Shown piece by piece: positions 35,441 to 41,356 of a stretch of DNA of 64,000 bases. The notes under the pieces are model-generated. The model made no database searches. It was not told where the DNA came from and was given only the letters and a program-made list of their open reading frames with translations. This DNA is from Terriglobales bacterium (GTDB lineage: Bacteria; Acidobacteriota; Terriglobia; Terriglobales; Acidobacteriaceae). The stretch spans positions 124,001 through 188,000 of the forward strand of contig JAICSO010000004.1 in the NCBI GenBank assembly GCA_025936825.1. Reading direction: 5' to 3'. Made by a program: the position numbers and the translations under genes. The stretch's first letter is position 1; every line of letters begins with the position of its first letter.

Positions 35441-35719
35441 TTATGTTTCATCTACCTCGTCGCTCGCTCGCGTCAGTGCCAAAAAATAAACGTGGTCTCT
35501 GTCAAACGTATAGTACAAATTGACGTTCTTCCCCTCGCCAGGGCGCCACATCGGAAGGAACCAAACGTCTTTGGTGATCTTGGTTCCGTATTCAGGGTTA
35601 CGCGACAGCACGAACTCCGCTCCTTCGGTGAACTCATCTGCGCGAATGGCATCTAATTCGAGATCGGAGAGATTTTGCTCGAAGAGGGGATTCTTAACGA
35701 TTTCGCGGAGTCTATCCAA
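35441..35719 (-). CDS. Putative RelE/HigB-like toxin paired with a Panacea antitoxin
   Basis: A 92-residue protein whose ATG overlaps the end of the antitoxin gene by eight bases. The C-terminal half, W-F-L-P-M-W-R-P-G-E-G-K then V-N-L-Y-Y-T-F-D-R-D-H-V-Y-F-L-A-L-T-R-A, has the strand-turn-strand pattern of RelE/ParE-fold toxins. The classical catalytic residues of RelE are not obvious, so the mode of action is open. Identification rests mainly on its pairing with the Panacea-domain gene. Confidence 0.6.
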   Translation of the reverse strand: MDRLREIVKNPLFEQNLSDLELDAIRADEFTEGAEFVLSRNPEYGTKITKDVWFLPMWRPGEGKNVNLYYTFDRDHVYFLALTRASDEVDET

Positions 35720-36353
35720 GTCCAGCAGCGTTCTCCGTTAAACATGACGCTGCAAGAGCTTCCAGCCTGAGACCATAGTGCTTTTCAGAGAGTGTTGGCT
35801 TTCTGTTCCCGACAAGAGCAACCTCGTAAGGAATATCTTCCTTATCGCCAGCTAAGCGCCAGCCAGCGAACCTGTGAGAGAGTTCGCTAAGATCGTTACC
35901 GCTTTGATCCTTACATATATCAAGGATTTCCGTAACCAGGAGGATTTCGGCTGGCTCGAATTTGTTCGGGTCTGGTTCGCGCAGTGCCACGACGCGTTCT
36001 TGCATACCACTGAGGGTCGCCTTTCGTGCGATGGCGATTTCCCTGCTCTTAACCATCTGGTCCCGAACCCGAACCATGTATCGCGGCGCCGGGCCGTTCT
36101 CAAGAGCAAAGTAGGGCTGTCCAGTAATGGGATGACCAAGCTTCAGGTACGCCATGAAATCGGAATAGAACAGAAGCTTGTTCAATTTGAGCGCACCGAA
36201 GCGTGGATCGGTTTCCGAACGTCGAGCTATGAAAAGCAAGAGTTCACGAAACTTTTCTTCGCTCGGCTTAATGCGCTGAGGTTCGACCTTGTGTCGAACG
36301 TGAGTCCCCGCCTTGCGTCGACTCTTCTGAATTTTTCGGTACTTCGGAGCCAT
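35712..36353 (-). CDS. Panacea-domain (DUF4065, SocA-like) antitoxin
   Basis: About 213 residues from ATG 36353 (M-A-P-K-Y-R-K); a second ATG at 36365 is possible. The Panacea core is recognisable: L-K-L-N-K-L-L-F-Y-S-D-F-M-A-Y-L-K-L-G-H followed by P-I-T-G-Q-P-Y-F-A-L-E-N-G-P-A-P. A basic N-terminal extension (K-Y-R-K-I-Q-K-S-R-R-K) may bind DNA or RNA. Panacea domains neutralise many unrelated toxins, and the gene directly downstream encodes a small toxin-like protein. Antitoxin-first order and the overlap support one TA unit. Confidence 0.8.
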   Translation of the reverse strand: MAPKYRKIQKSRRKAGTHVRHKVEPQRIKPSEEKFRELLLFIARRSETDPRFGALKLNKLLFYSDFMAYLKLGHPITGQPYFALENGPAPRYMVRVRDQMVKSREIAIARKATLSGMQERVVALREPDPNKFEPAEILLVTEILDICKDQSGNDLSELSHRFAGWRLAGDKEDIPYEVALVGNRKPTLSEKHYGLRLEALAASCLTENAAGLG

Positions 36354-36365
36354 GATGCCGTACAC

Positions 36366-36744
36366 CTACCCTAGTCTTTTAGACGCATACACTAGCACAA
36401 AGTTGCAGGGCAAGTCAGTGATTTAAAGATGAATTTGGGAGGTGTTCCCAATAGGGGAAAAGTGTAATCCATTGCACGTTAACTTTATGGTAATACCTTA
36501 TCTTTGCCAAGTATATTTTGCGCTCACCCGTGCTTGCTCGCGAGTACCGGTAGTTCATGGACTTTTACCCTTCAATTCGGTGCAGGCGGCCGTTTCCCGA
36601 TGATCCGGCCGACCAGCGTCGAACCGGGGCCGGAGTCTGATAGGGCACCCGCCCCTTCCGCTAGGGTTGATCAGTCCGCTTCAAGGGCGGGGGTAGGAAA
36701 ACTGCAAAACGGACGGCGTTCTAATTGTCCGACGACAGAGATTG
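36366..36744. other. AT-rich gap upstream of the TA pair
   Basis: About 380 bases without a supported gene. 36420-36510 is AT-rich and may hold the leftward promoter of the antitoxin. A 94-residue open frame at 36504-36788 has no recognisable features and overlaps the hairpin and the next gene. Confidence 0.4.
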
Positions 36745-36772
36745 TTGTCGTGAGGGAAGCCCCTCACGACAA
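36745..36772 (-). terminator. Perfect 12-bp hairpin after the cold-shock gene
   Basis: TTGTCGTGAGGG pairs perfectly with CCCTCACGACAA around an AAGC loop, starting two bases after the stop of the cold-shock-domain gene. No T-tract follows, so termination strength is uncertain. Confidence 0.65.
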
Positions 36773-36774
36773 GC

Positions 36775-37092
36775 CTATGATGACTTGATTGGCGAAACGC
36801 GCTTTGCGGCTAATCCTTTAGCAGTGGGTTCTGGAGTGAATTCCACGTCGTTGCCTATTCGAATGCGATCCCAGTCTGACCGGTCGGTCAAGTCCTTGAC
36901 GTGAAAGAAATAGTCTGCACCGTCGGCGGCTTGAATGAATCCATAACCGTTAGTTTTTAGCGCAGTAATCTTACCGATCGATGTTTCTTTAGTCTCGGCC
37001 GGAATGCGTCGGGGTTTGCTGATAGTCCTAGGTTGTGGAACTTGGCCCCAGACCGCCATAAGAGCAGGGAGGGGTCTGAAGCGCTCATCCAA
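36775..37092 (-). CDS. Cold-shock-domain protein with N-terminal extension
   Basis: 105 residues. Residues 1-37 are a Pro-rich extension; 38-103 form a CspA-like OB fold: I-G-K-I-T-A-L-K-T-N-G-Y-G-F-I-Q-A then D-Y-F-F-H-V-K-D-L. RNP1 (N-G-Y-G-F-I) and RNP2 (Y-F-F-H-V) aromatic residues are kept, so single-stranded RNA/DNA binding is expected. The upstream gap holds a dense cluster of TGACA words. It lies in the accessory island rather than with core csp genes. Confidence 0.85.
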   Translation of the reverse strand: MDERFRPLPALMAVWGQVPQPRTISKPRRIPAETKETSIGKITALKTNGYGFIQAADGADYFFHVKDLTDRSDWDRIRIGNDVEFTPEPTAKGLAAKRVSPIKSS

Positions 37093-37164
37093 GAAGCCAA
37101 GAAGCTTCAGACTCTCAGTCGGATTCTCCTTGAAGGGGCTAGATGGCGAAAGACCAATTTTCAG

Positions 37165-37188
37165 CAGAAATATTCACTTGACACAAAT
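37165..37188 (+). repeat. Left copy of 24-bp inverted sequence
   Basis: Composed of CAGAAATATT then CACTTGACACAAAT. It matches the reverse complement of 41364-41387 at 23 of 24 bases. Confidence 0.8.
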
Positions 37189-37338
37189 GAGATGATGGAT
37201 TGACAGGGCAGCGAAGCATATCACAGTGACATAATCAGCCGCGTGTCACAGATGTGACAGGGTTACCTACGAGGTTCAATGCGGGTAAATAGAAGAAAAT
37301 AAGCCGAATATAGTTGTGCCACATGACACACTTGTCAG
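37179..37338. promoter_or_regulatory. Cluster of TGACA/TGTCA operator-like words
   Basis: Seven TGACA or TGTCA words in 160 bases: 37179, 37201, 37227, 37244 (TGTCA), 37255, 37324 and 37333 (TGTCA). Two pairs form palindromes, TGTCACAGATGTGACA at 37244-37259 and TGACACACTTGTCA at 37324-37337. The gap lies upstream of the cold-shock gene and downstream of the DUF3800 gene. It looks like a multi-site operator. Confidence 0.5.
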
Positions 37339-37427
37339 GCATTATAGAGAAGGAATTGCCCGCTGAGCCGAACTGTCACCGTATGGTGTGCGTGCCCGCA
37401 AGGGATAGGCTAGCGGGTTTTACTTTT

Positions 37428-38051
37428 TTAGCGTGGCCAAATGCGCAGCATCAACTCCCGATGCGCGATGATCTTGCGGTACTCCAAATGATCACCTTTT
37501 GACTTCTTGAGATACCTAGCGGTCGCGCCACAAACCATGTCTGCGAGCTGTAGGAGATTGTTGGAGCACGATTCATTTGTCTTGATTTTGCTGATCAATT
37601 TGCCTTTCTCATTTACCCGCTTTCCAAGATATTGTTTCAATTCCCGCTGGAATTCGCGATTCCCGCATCGATCGAATACTACGATTGCGTTCTCCAAGGA
37701 AGGCTTTAAATTTTCAAAAAGCAGGTTCACGGCATATTTATAGAAAGAATTCTTGTACTTGAATCCTTCCCCGTAGAGTCGCGATTTGTTGAACACGAAT
37801 GACATGTAGAAGAACTGAAATTTTGCCGCTTCCCGCAAGAACTGCAGGCGGATGTCTCGACAGCAGGAGTTGAAATGAAATTCAAATCGCTCTGACTTGT
37901 GCATCTCCGCTCTGAGCGCGGTCACGCGATCATCGCACGCCTGTGCCTCGTCGCGGTCCTCGAACGTCACCGCAGTGACCACAAAAACTTGCGATGATCC
38001 ATCCTTCCCTTGCATTCCAGGATCACCGGATTCATCAATAAATACGAGCAT
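37428..38051 (-). CDS. DUF3800 protein
   Basis: 207 residues from ATG 38051 (M-L-V-F-I-D-E-S-G-D-P-G), the canonical DUF3800 N-terminus with the RNase-H-like F-I-D-E-S-G strand. Later acidic positions include I-V-F-D-R-C-G-N and L-Q-L-A-D-M-V-C-G-A, matching the family's conserved D..Q-x-A-D pattern. DUF3800 proteins are frequent in mobile and defence islands and are presumed nucleases; no activity is proven here. A terminator-like hairpin lies just upstream of the start. Confidence 0.85.
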   Translation of the reverse strand: MLVFIDESGDPGMQGKDGSSQVFVVTAVTFEDRDEAQACDDRVTALRAEMHKSERFEFHFNSCCRDIRLQFLREAAKFQFFYMSFVFNKSRLYGEGFKYKNSFYKYAVNLLFENLKPSLENAIVVFDRCGNREFQRELKQYLGKRVNEKGKLISKIKTNESCSNNLLQLADMVCGATARYLKKSKGDHLEYRKIIAHRELMLRIWPR

Positions 38052-38118
38052 TTCAATCGCGAGCACTTCAGGTAATGACAACTGACATATTAAGCAAGGA
38101 AACGGCTAGAATGTTGCT

Positions 38119-38151
38119 GAAAAATGAAAAGCCCGGCGCGATGGCCGGGGC
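38119..38151 (-). terminator. Hairpin with T-tract on the minus strand
   Basis: On the minus strand GCCCCGGCC and GCGCCGGGC pair around ATC, followed by TTTTCATTTTT. It lies upstream of the DUF3800 start, so it could insulate or attenuate that gene. Confidence 0.5.
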
Positions 38152-38217
38152 ATTTCTGATGAGCGACTAGACACCCTCATCGTAGCCCTTCATCGCGCCC
38201 TCGCGCAAGGGTTTGCG

Positions 38218-38865
38218 ATGCAGGAGAAGTCATCTTTACCACCACTGCCGCCATTGTCCGTGCAGGCTCTGAGCGACCTGCAAAACATCGAAGATGTTGT
38301 CGCAGAAGCCCTGGAACACTTGGATGATTTTCTCCCAAGCGTTACAAGCATGCTTCACCGTCACAACAGCCCCAAGAGGATCGAACGGGTTTTGCGCACA
38401 TGTCTAGTGGCGCATTTGGACGTGCAAATTAACTACTATTCGTCGCTGCCGCAATATCGTGCAACTTGGATCCCACAAATTATCGGAAGCTCCATTGGTG
38501 CCCTGCTGAGCATGTTCCCTGTGTTTGTGGATAGTGAGCCTTATCGGGGAATCCTAAATGGGACAGCGGCGGAATATATAAAAACCAGACCATTGAATCT
38601 TCCAAAGTCGAAGAACCACACAACAGCAGCCGTCAATGAACAGAAGGCATTGCGAGATCAATATCTAGCAAATTTTCCCGATGAAAAGATAAAACTGCGT
38701 GATCTCTGCTGGGCTGCAGGTCAACACTATCGGGAGTGGAAGCGATGGCTTTCCGGGCAAATAAAGACTGGTTCAACAGCTGACCTAGCGTTCCGCCGAA
38801 TTCTATCAAGCGGGAAAAGGCCGCTAGAATTCAACAAGAAACCACGGCCAGACGGATGGGAATAA
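38218..38865 (+). CDS. Hypothetical protein of the accessory island
   Basis: A 215-residue soluble protein with a Pro/Leu start (L-P-P-L-P-P-L), an N-terminal helical region (I-E-D-V-V-A-E-A-L-E-H-L), a weakly hydrophobic stretch near 100-110 and a C-terminal part with D-L-C-W-A-A-G-Q-H-Y-R-E-W-K-R-W-L-S-G that looks like a helix-turn-helix-like or capping unit (the 'W-K-R-W-L-S-G-Q-I-K-x-G-S' pattern is seen at the ends of island proteins). I do not recognise the family. The codons are more AT-rich than in core genes, with several ATA codons. Confidence 0.65.
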   Translation: MQEKSSLPPLPPLSVQALSDLQNIEDVVAEALEHLDDFLPSVTSMLHRHNSPKRIERVLRTCLVAHLDVQINYYSSLPQYRATWIPQIIGSSIGALLSMFPVFVDSEPYRGILNGTAAEYIKTRPLNLPKSKNHTTAAVNEQKALRDQYLANFPDEKIKLRDLCWAAGQHYREWKRWLSGQIKTGSTADLAFRRILSSGKRPLEFNKKPRPDGWE

Positions 38866-38935
38866 TTCCCCCCTGATCTCCCCTGTTTCTCCCCCGTTTT
38901 TCCCCTGTTTCTCCACTCTCGACATTCCCTCGTTA
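38866..38935 (+). repeat. Pyrimidine-rich direct repeat
   Basis: Strong C/T tract with 'cccctgtttctcc' occurring twice (38880-38892 and 38902-38914 region) separated by 'cccgttttt'. It follows the unknown gene directly. Confidence 0.6.
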
Positions 38936-39010
38936 TCTCGTTGTATTTTCACAGTTACGAGGGAGGGCGTATAGCCAGTGGATGAGGAGGGTAGAATCAG
39001 AAGAGTACTA

Positions 39011-39106
39011 GCCTGATGTGGTCACAAAGATCACCGCCATATCAGGCGATAATGCGAAGGCTCTAAATCAGCATCCCCTCGACAAGGAACTCGCTGGTTT
39101 AGAGCC
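39011..39106 (+). ncRNA. Two strong hairpins upstream of the tRNA-like gene
   Basis: Hairpin 1: GCCTGATGTGG (39011-39021) with CCATATCAGGC (39037-39047), 11 pairs with one G-T. Hairpin 2: GGCTCTAAATCAGC (39059-39072) with GCTGGTTTAGAGCC (39093-39106), 14 positions with at most one G-T pair. No open frame covers both. They may form a leader of the tRNA-like transcript or a separate small RNA. Confidence 0.5.
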
Positions 39107-39133
39107 ATGGTGATCGATTTGTTTTGTGGTACC

Positions 39134-39218
39134 GGAGGGTGTCTAGTTGGTGGCTAGAACCCGCCTTATAAGCGGGAGTTCCGCTTGGAACGGGGTCCGA
39201 TCCCCCCGCCCTCCGCCA
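39134..39218 (+). tRNA. Candidate allo-tRNA, 8/4 cloverleaf, class II, anticodon UAU
   Basis: 85 bases fold completely. Acceptor 8 bp: GGAGGGTG (39134-39141) with CGCCCTCC (39207-39214). D arm: TCTAG / CTAGA with loop TTGGTGG. Anticodon stem CCCGC / GCGGG with loop CTTATAA, anticodon TAT (39167-39169). Variable arm GTTCC-GCTT-GGAAC (39178-39191). T arm: GGGG-TCCGATC-CCCC (4 bp). Then G73 and an encoded CCA. A normal 7/5 fold would need a C-C pair in the T stem, so 8/4 is favoured. The long variable arm plus G73 are serine-tRNA traits, while the anticodon reads AUA (Ile). Position 55 is C instead of the usual T. Published acidobacterial tRNAs with 8/4 or 9/3 branches are the closest match known to me. 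Confidence 0.75.
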
Positions 39219-39252
39219 TTATAGTCGAACGCGTTAAAGGCAGACGAGTTAA

Positions 39253-39807
39253 ATGGACAATGTGCAGAGCGGTGGCTACGAATACGCCATAATGAGGTTC
39301 TACATCGTTCACATTGTAGTGGCCCTGCCAATCACAATTTTGGCCATAAAGCTACTTGTCAGATTCTTTACCCGTGAACGCGCGAGGGACATTTTTCGCA
39401 GCCTACCGGTATTGCCTTTGGACCTGATCTATATCGGATTCGGTCTCTTGATAGCCGGTATAGCCAGACGAATTCCTGCTTTTGCGACGCATTATCGTAG
39501 CGATAAGGATGCTGATTTCGCAGGACTGATCCTATCCTTAGTGTTGTTTTTTTCAGCTTGTCTAGTGACCCTGATAGATCGGGCAATCAGGTTGCTGTGG
39601 CAAAAGTTTTATGCCGCATGGAACCTGACTAAAGTGATGGATCCAAGCAGCCAGCAATTGGTGTTGCCCAGCGCGCCAGCTGTCAAGAAAATTACCGTCG
39701 TTTATCTATGGATATTCATCTATTGGAGCATTATGATTCCACTTCTATGCATCGAAGTTGTTGTTGCTGTTGAGGTTCTCGGGAGTGTATTGAATCGGAT
39801 GAGATAG
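39253..39807 (+). CDS. Hypothetical membrane protein, four helices
   Basis: 184 residues with about four hydrophobic segments: near 15-35 (I-V-H-I-V-V-A-L-P-I-T-I-L), 53-70 (L-I-Y-I-G-F-G-L-L-I-A-G), 92-110 (L-I-L-S-L-V-L-F-F-S-A) and 155-178 (V-V-Y-L-W-I-F-I-Y-W-S-I-M-I-P-L-L). No domain is recognised. It uses at least six ATA isoleucine codons, which are scarce in core genes of a GC-rich genome. It starts 35 bases after the tRNA-like gene. Confidence 0.65.
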   Translation: MDNVQSGGYEYAIMRFYIVHIVVALPITILAIKLLVRFFTRERARDIFRSLPVLPLDLIYIGFGLLIAGIARRIPAFATHYRSDKDADFAGLILSLVLFFSACLVTLIDRAIRLLWQKFYAAWNLTKVMDPSSQQLVLPSAPAVKKITVVYLWIFIYWSIMIPLLCIEVVVAVEVLGSVLNRMR

Positions 39808-39837
39808 CCATGCTATCGTAGTTGGTACTTCCGTAAT

Positions 39838-39888
39838 GTTTACCACCTGCTCCTACGTTGCCGATAGTGGTGAAGGAGGTAAACCATC
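39838..39888 (+). promoter_or_regulatory. Leader hairpin overlapping a strong ribosome site
   Basis: GTTTACC (39838-39844) can pair with GGTAAAC (39878-39884), which includes the end of the ribosome site GGAGG (39875-39879) nine bases before ATG 39889. An alternative ACCAC/GTGGT stem (39842-39846 with 39867-39871) would compete. It suggests translational control but is not proven. Confidence 0.4.
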
Positions 39889-40281
39889 ATGCTATTCTTG
39901 CAGCTTTTGATTGTCGCTTACCTCATCGTCGGAGTGATCGCTACTTTGATGGTTTTCTCCGCGATTCCCAATCCAGGCGTTCGGTTTATGTTCGTAATTT
40001 TGGGATTAGTCATGCCAATTATCTTCCTGTACGCGACCGTCACCTCGCTGTTCGCGACCAAGCGAATGCTTCGATTTAACGAAGATATGGCAAAAGTGGA
40101 GGATGAAATTGAAGCAGAGCGATTGCGGATTTTTGGTGGCGAGCCTACATGCCCATCGTTCGGCGAACGTTGGCAACTTATGTATCAGGCGTATATCGAA
40201 AAGATCGTAGATAAGGCTGCTGCAACGTCGGAAAAGATTGTTTCAATTGGTACAGGGATCAGTCTAGGAAGAGCAGCATAG
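39889..40281 (+). CDS. Small hypothetical membrane protein
   Basis: 130 residues: two adjacent membrane helices (about 3-24 and 32-54), then a charged helical cytoplasmic tail with K-V-E-D-E-I-E-A-E-R-L-R-I-F and an amphipathic end I-V-D-K-A-A-A-T-S-E-K-I-V. Strong ribosome site GGAGG. It probably works with the preceding membrane protein gene 80 bases upstream. No family is recognised. Confidence 0.65.
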   Translation: MLFLQLLIVAYLIVGVIATLMVFSAIPNPGVRFMFVILGLVMPIIFLYATVTSLFATKRMLRFNEDMAKVEDEIEAERLRIFGGEPTCPSFGERWQLMYQAYIEKIVDKAAATSEKIVSIGTGISLGRAA

Positions 40282-40288
40282 TAGTTTC

Positions 40289-40459
40289 GTGAAGGCAGAC
40301 AAAGGACAATTCGACGAGGTTCTCCAGCGCATGCTGGAGACCCCACCACAGAAGACGGCGGAAATAAAGGCTGGAAACAAGATCAAGCCGTCTCGTCGGA
40401 AACTAGCTTTGCAAAGGGCAGCGGAGCGAAACCGCAGAGGCGGCGCACGGTCTCTGTGA
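40289..40459 (+). CDS. Small basic hypothetical protein
   Basis: 56 residues from GTG 40289: F-D-E-V-L-Q-R-M-L-E-T-P-P-Q-K-T-A-E-I-K resembles short proteins in which a helix is followed by P-P-Q-K-T-x-E-I-K. The C-terminus (from about 40383) is antisense to the end of the transposase gene and may not be native sequence. It starts seven bases after the membrane protein gene. Weak evidence only. Confidence 0.35.
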   Translation: MKADKGQFDEVLQRMLETPPQKTAEIKAGNKIKPSRRKLALQRAAERNRRGGARSL

Positions 40460-41339
40460 ATGCACCAGCATCATTCCTGCGATTAAACCTGTACGAGAAC
40501 TCATCTAGGTAGCGCTGCAAGTGCTTTATAGAGACCTTGTGGAAGTTCCCTATGATGCCGCGCTTCAATAGCGAGAATGCTGATTCAATCGTGTTGGTGT
40601 GAACAATGCCACGAACGTAAATCTTTTCCTTGTGCTTGATGGTTTCGTGCTGTCCACCCTTGATTCCAGACGCGATGAATGCTTTCGGATAGGCGTTCAA
40701 TTCGTCAGTGATGACCATCTTCACATCGCGGCTAATGTGTTTGGTAATATGCTTCGCCAGTTCTGCTGAGGTGGCGTTTTCAGCTTTGACCAAGCGAAGT
40801 TCGCCGCCGCGTTCACGGATTCCAATGACGGTATCCTTCGCATCGATACCAGCCTTGACGCCCTGTCCGGTTTTCTTTCCGCCGACATAGGTTTCGTCAA
40901 CCTCAACGATGCCGCCAAGTTTGGGTATATCGCCAATCGCCATCACTTCGCGGATTCGATGATTCAGGTACCACGCTGTCTTGTATCCGCCGATCCCTAG
41001 ATCGCGCTGTAGCTGCTTTGCGCTGATTCCCTTTTTGGCATTCAGCATCAGGGCGATTGCTTGGAACCAAACTATTAACGGCAGCTTTGTATCGTGGAAG
41101 ATGGTTCCAGCAGTGGGCGAGAACTGCTGACGGCATGAAGGCTCAGAACACAGGTAAAACCAGCCGCGCTTGTTCTTAGAGGTGGCCTTGCGTTCGACCT
41201 TCACAGCACCCTTTGCGCCGCATACAGGGCAGCGCACGACGCCATCAGGCCAGCGCATCTTTTCGATGTACTGCAAGCACTGTTCGTCAGTGGAGAACTT
41301 CTCGTGGACTTCTCGGAGGTTCATGCCAGCGCCCTTCAT
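40383..41339 (-). CDS. IS1595 family transposase
   Basis: 318 residues. N-terminal zinc ribbon (C-P-V-C-G-A-K-G .. L-C-S-E-P-S-C) and an ISXO2-like DDE domain: V-D-E-T-Y-V-G-G-K-K-T-G, M-V-I-T-D-E-L-N-A-Y and H-T-N-T-I-E-S-A-F-S-L-L-K-R-G-I-I-G-N-F-H-K (Asn/Glu at the third acidic position region). The protein looks intact. The promoter -35 TTGACA lies inside the right 24-bp inverted copy, with TACATT 17 bases on as -10. No matching terminal repeat was found at the 3' side close to the gene. Confidence 0.93.
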   Translation of the reverse strand: MKGAGMNLREVHEKFSTDEQCLQYIEKMRWPDGVVRCPVCGAKGAVKVERKATSKNKRGWFYLCSEPSCRQQFSPTAGTIFHDTKLPLIVWFQAIALMLNAKKGISAKQLQRDLGIGGYKTAWYLNHRIREVMAIGDIPKLGGIVEVDETYVGGKKTGQGVKAGIDAKDTVIGIRERGGELRLVKAENATSAELAKHITKHISRDVKMVITDELNAYPKAFIASGIKGGQHETIKHKEKIYVRGIVHTNTIESAFSLLKRGIIGNFHKVSIKHLQRYLDEFSYRFNRRNDAGAFTETVRRLCGFAPLPFAKLVSDETA

Positions 41340-41356
41340 GAACCCAATGTACTAGG

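Noticed and set aside
36504-36788. 94-residue open frame
   Set aside because: No features, overlaps a perfect hairpin and the end of the cold-shock-domain gene.
39011-39218. tmRNA (hairpins followed by a tRNA-like end)
   Set aside because: The tRNA-like part has a complete D arm, anticodon arm and variable arm, and no tag-peptide frame or typical tmRNA 5' end is present.
39134-39218. Ordinary 7/5 tRNA-Ile(UAU)
   Set aside because: The long variable arm and G73 are not Ile features, and the 7/5 fold leaves a C-C mismatch while an eighth acceptor pair is available.
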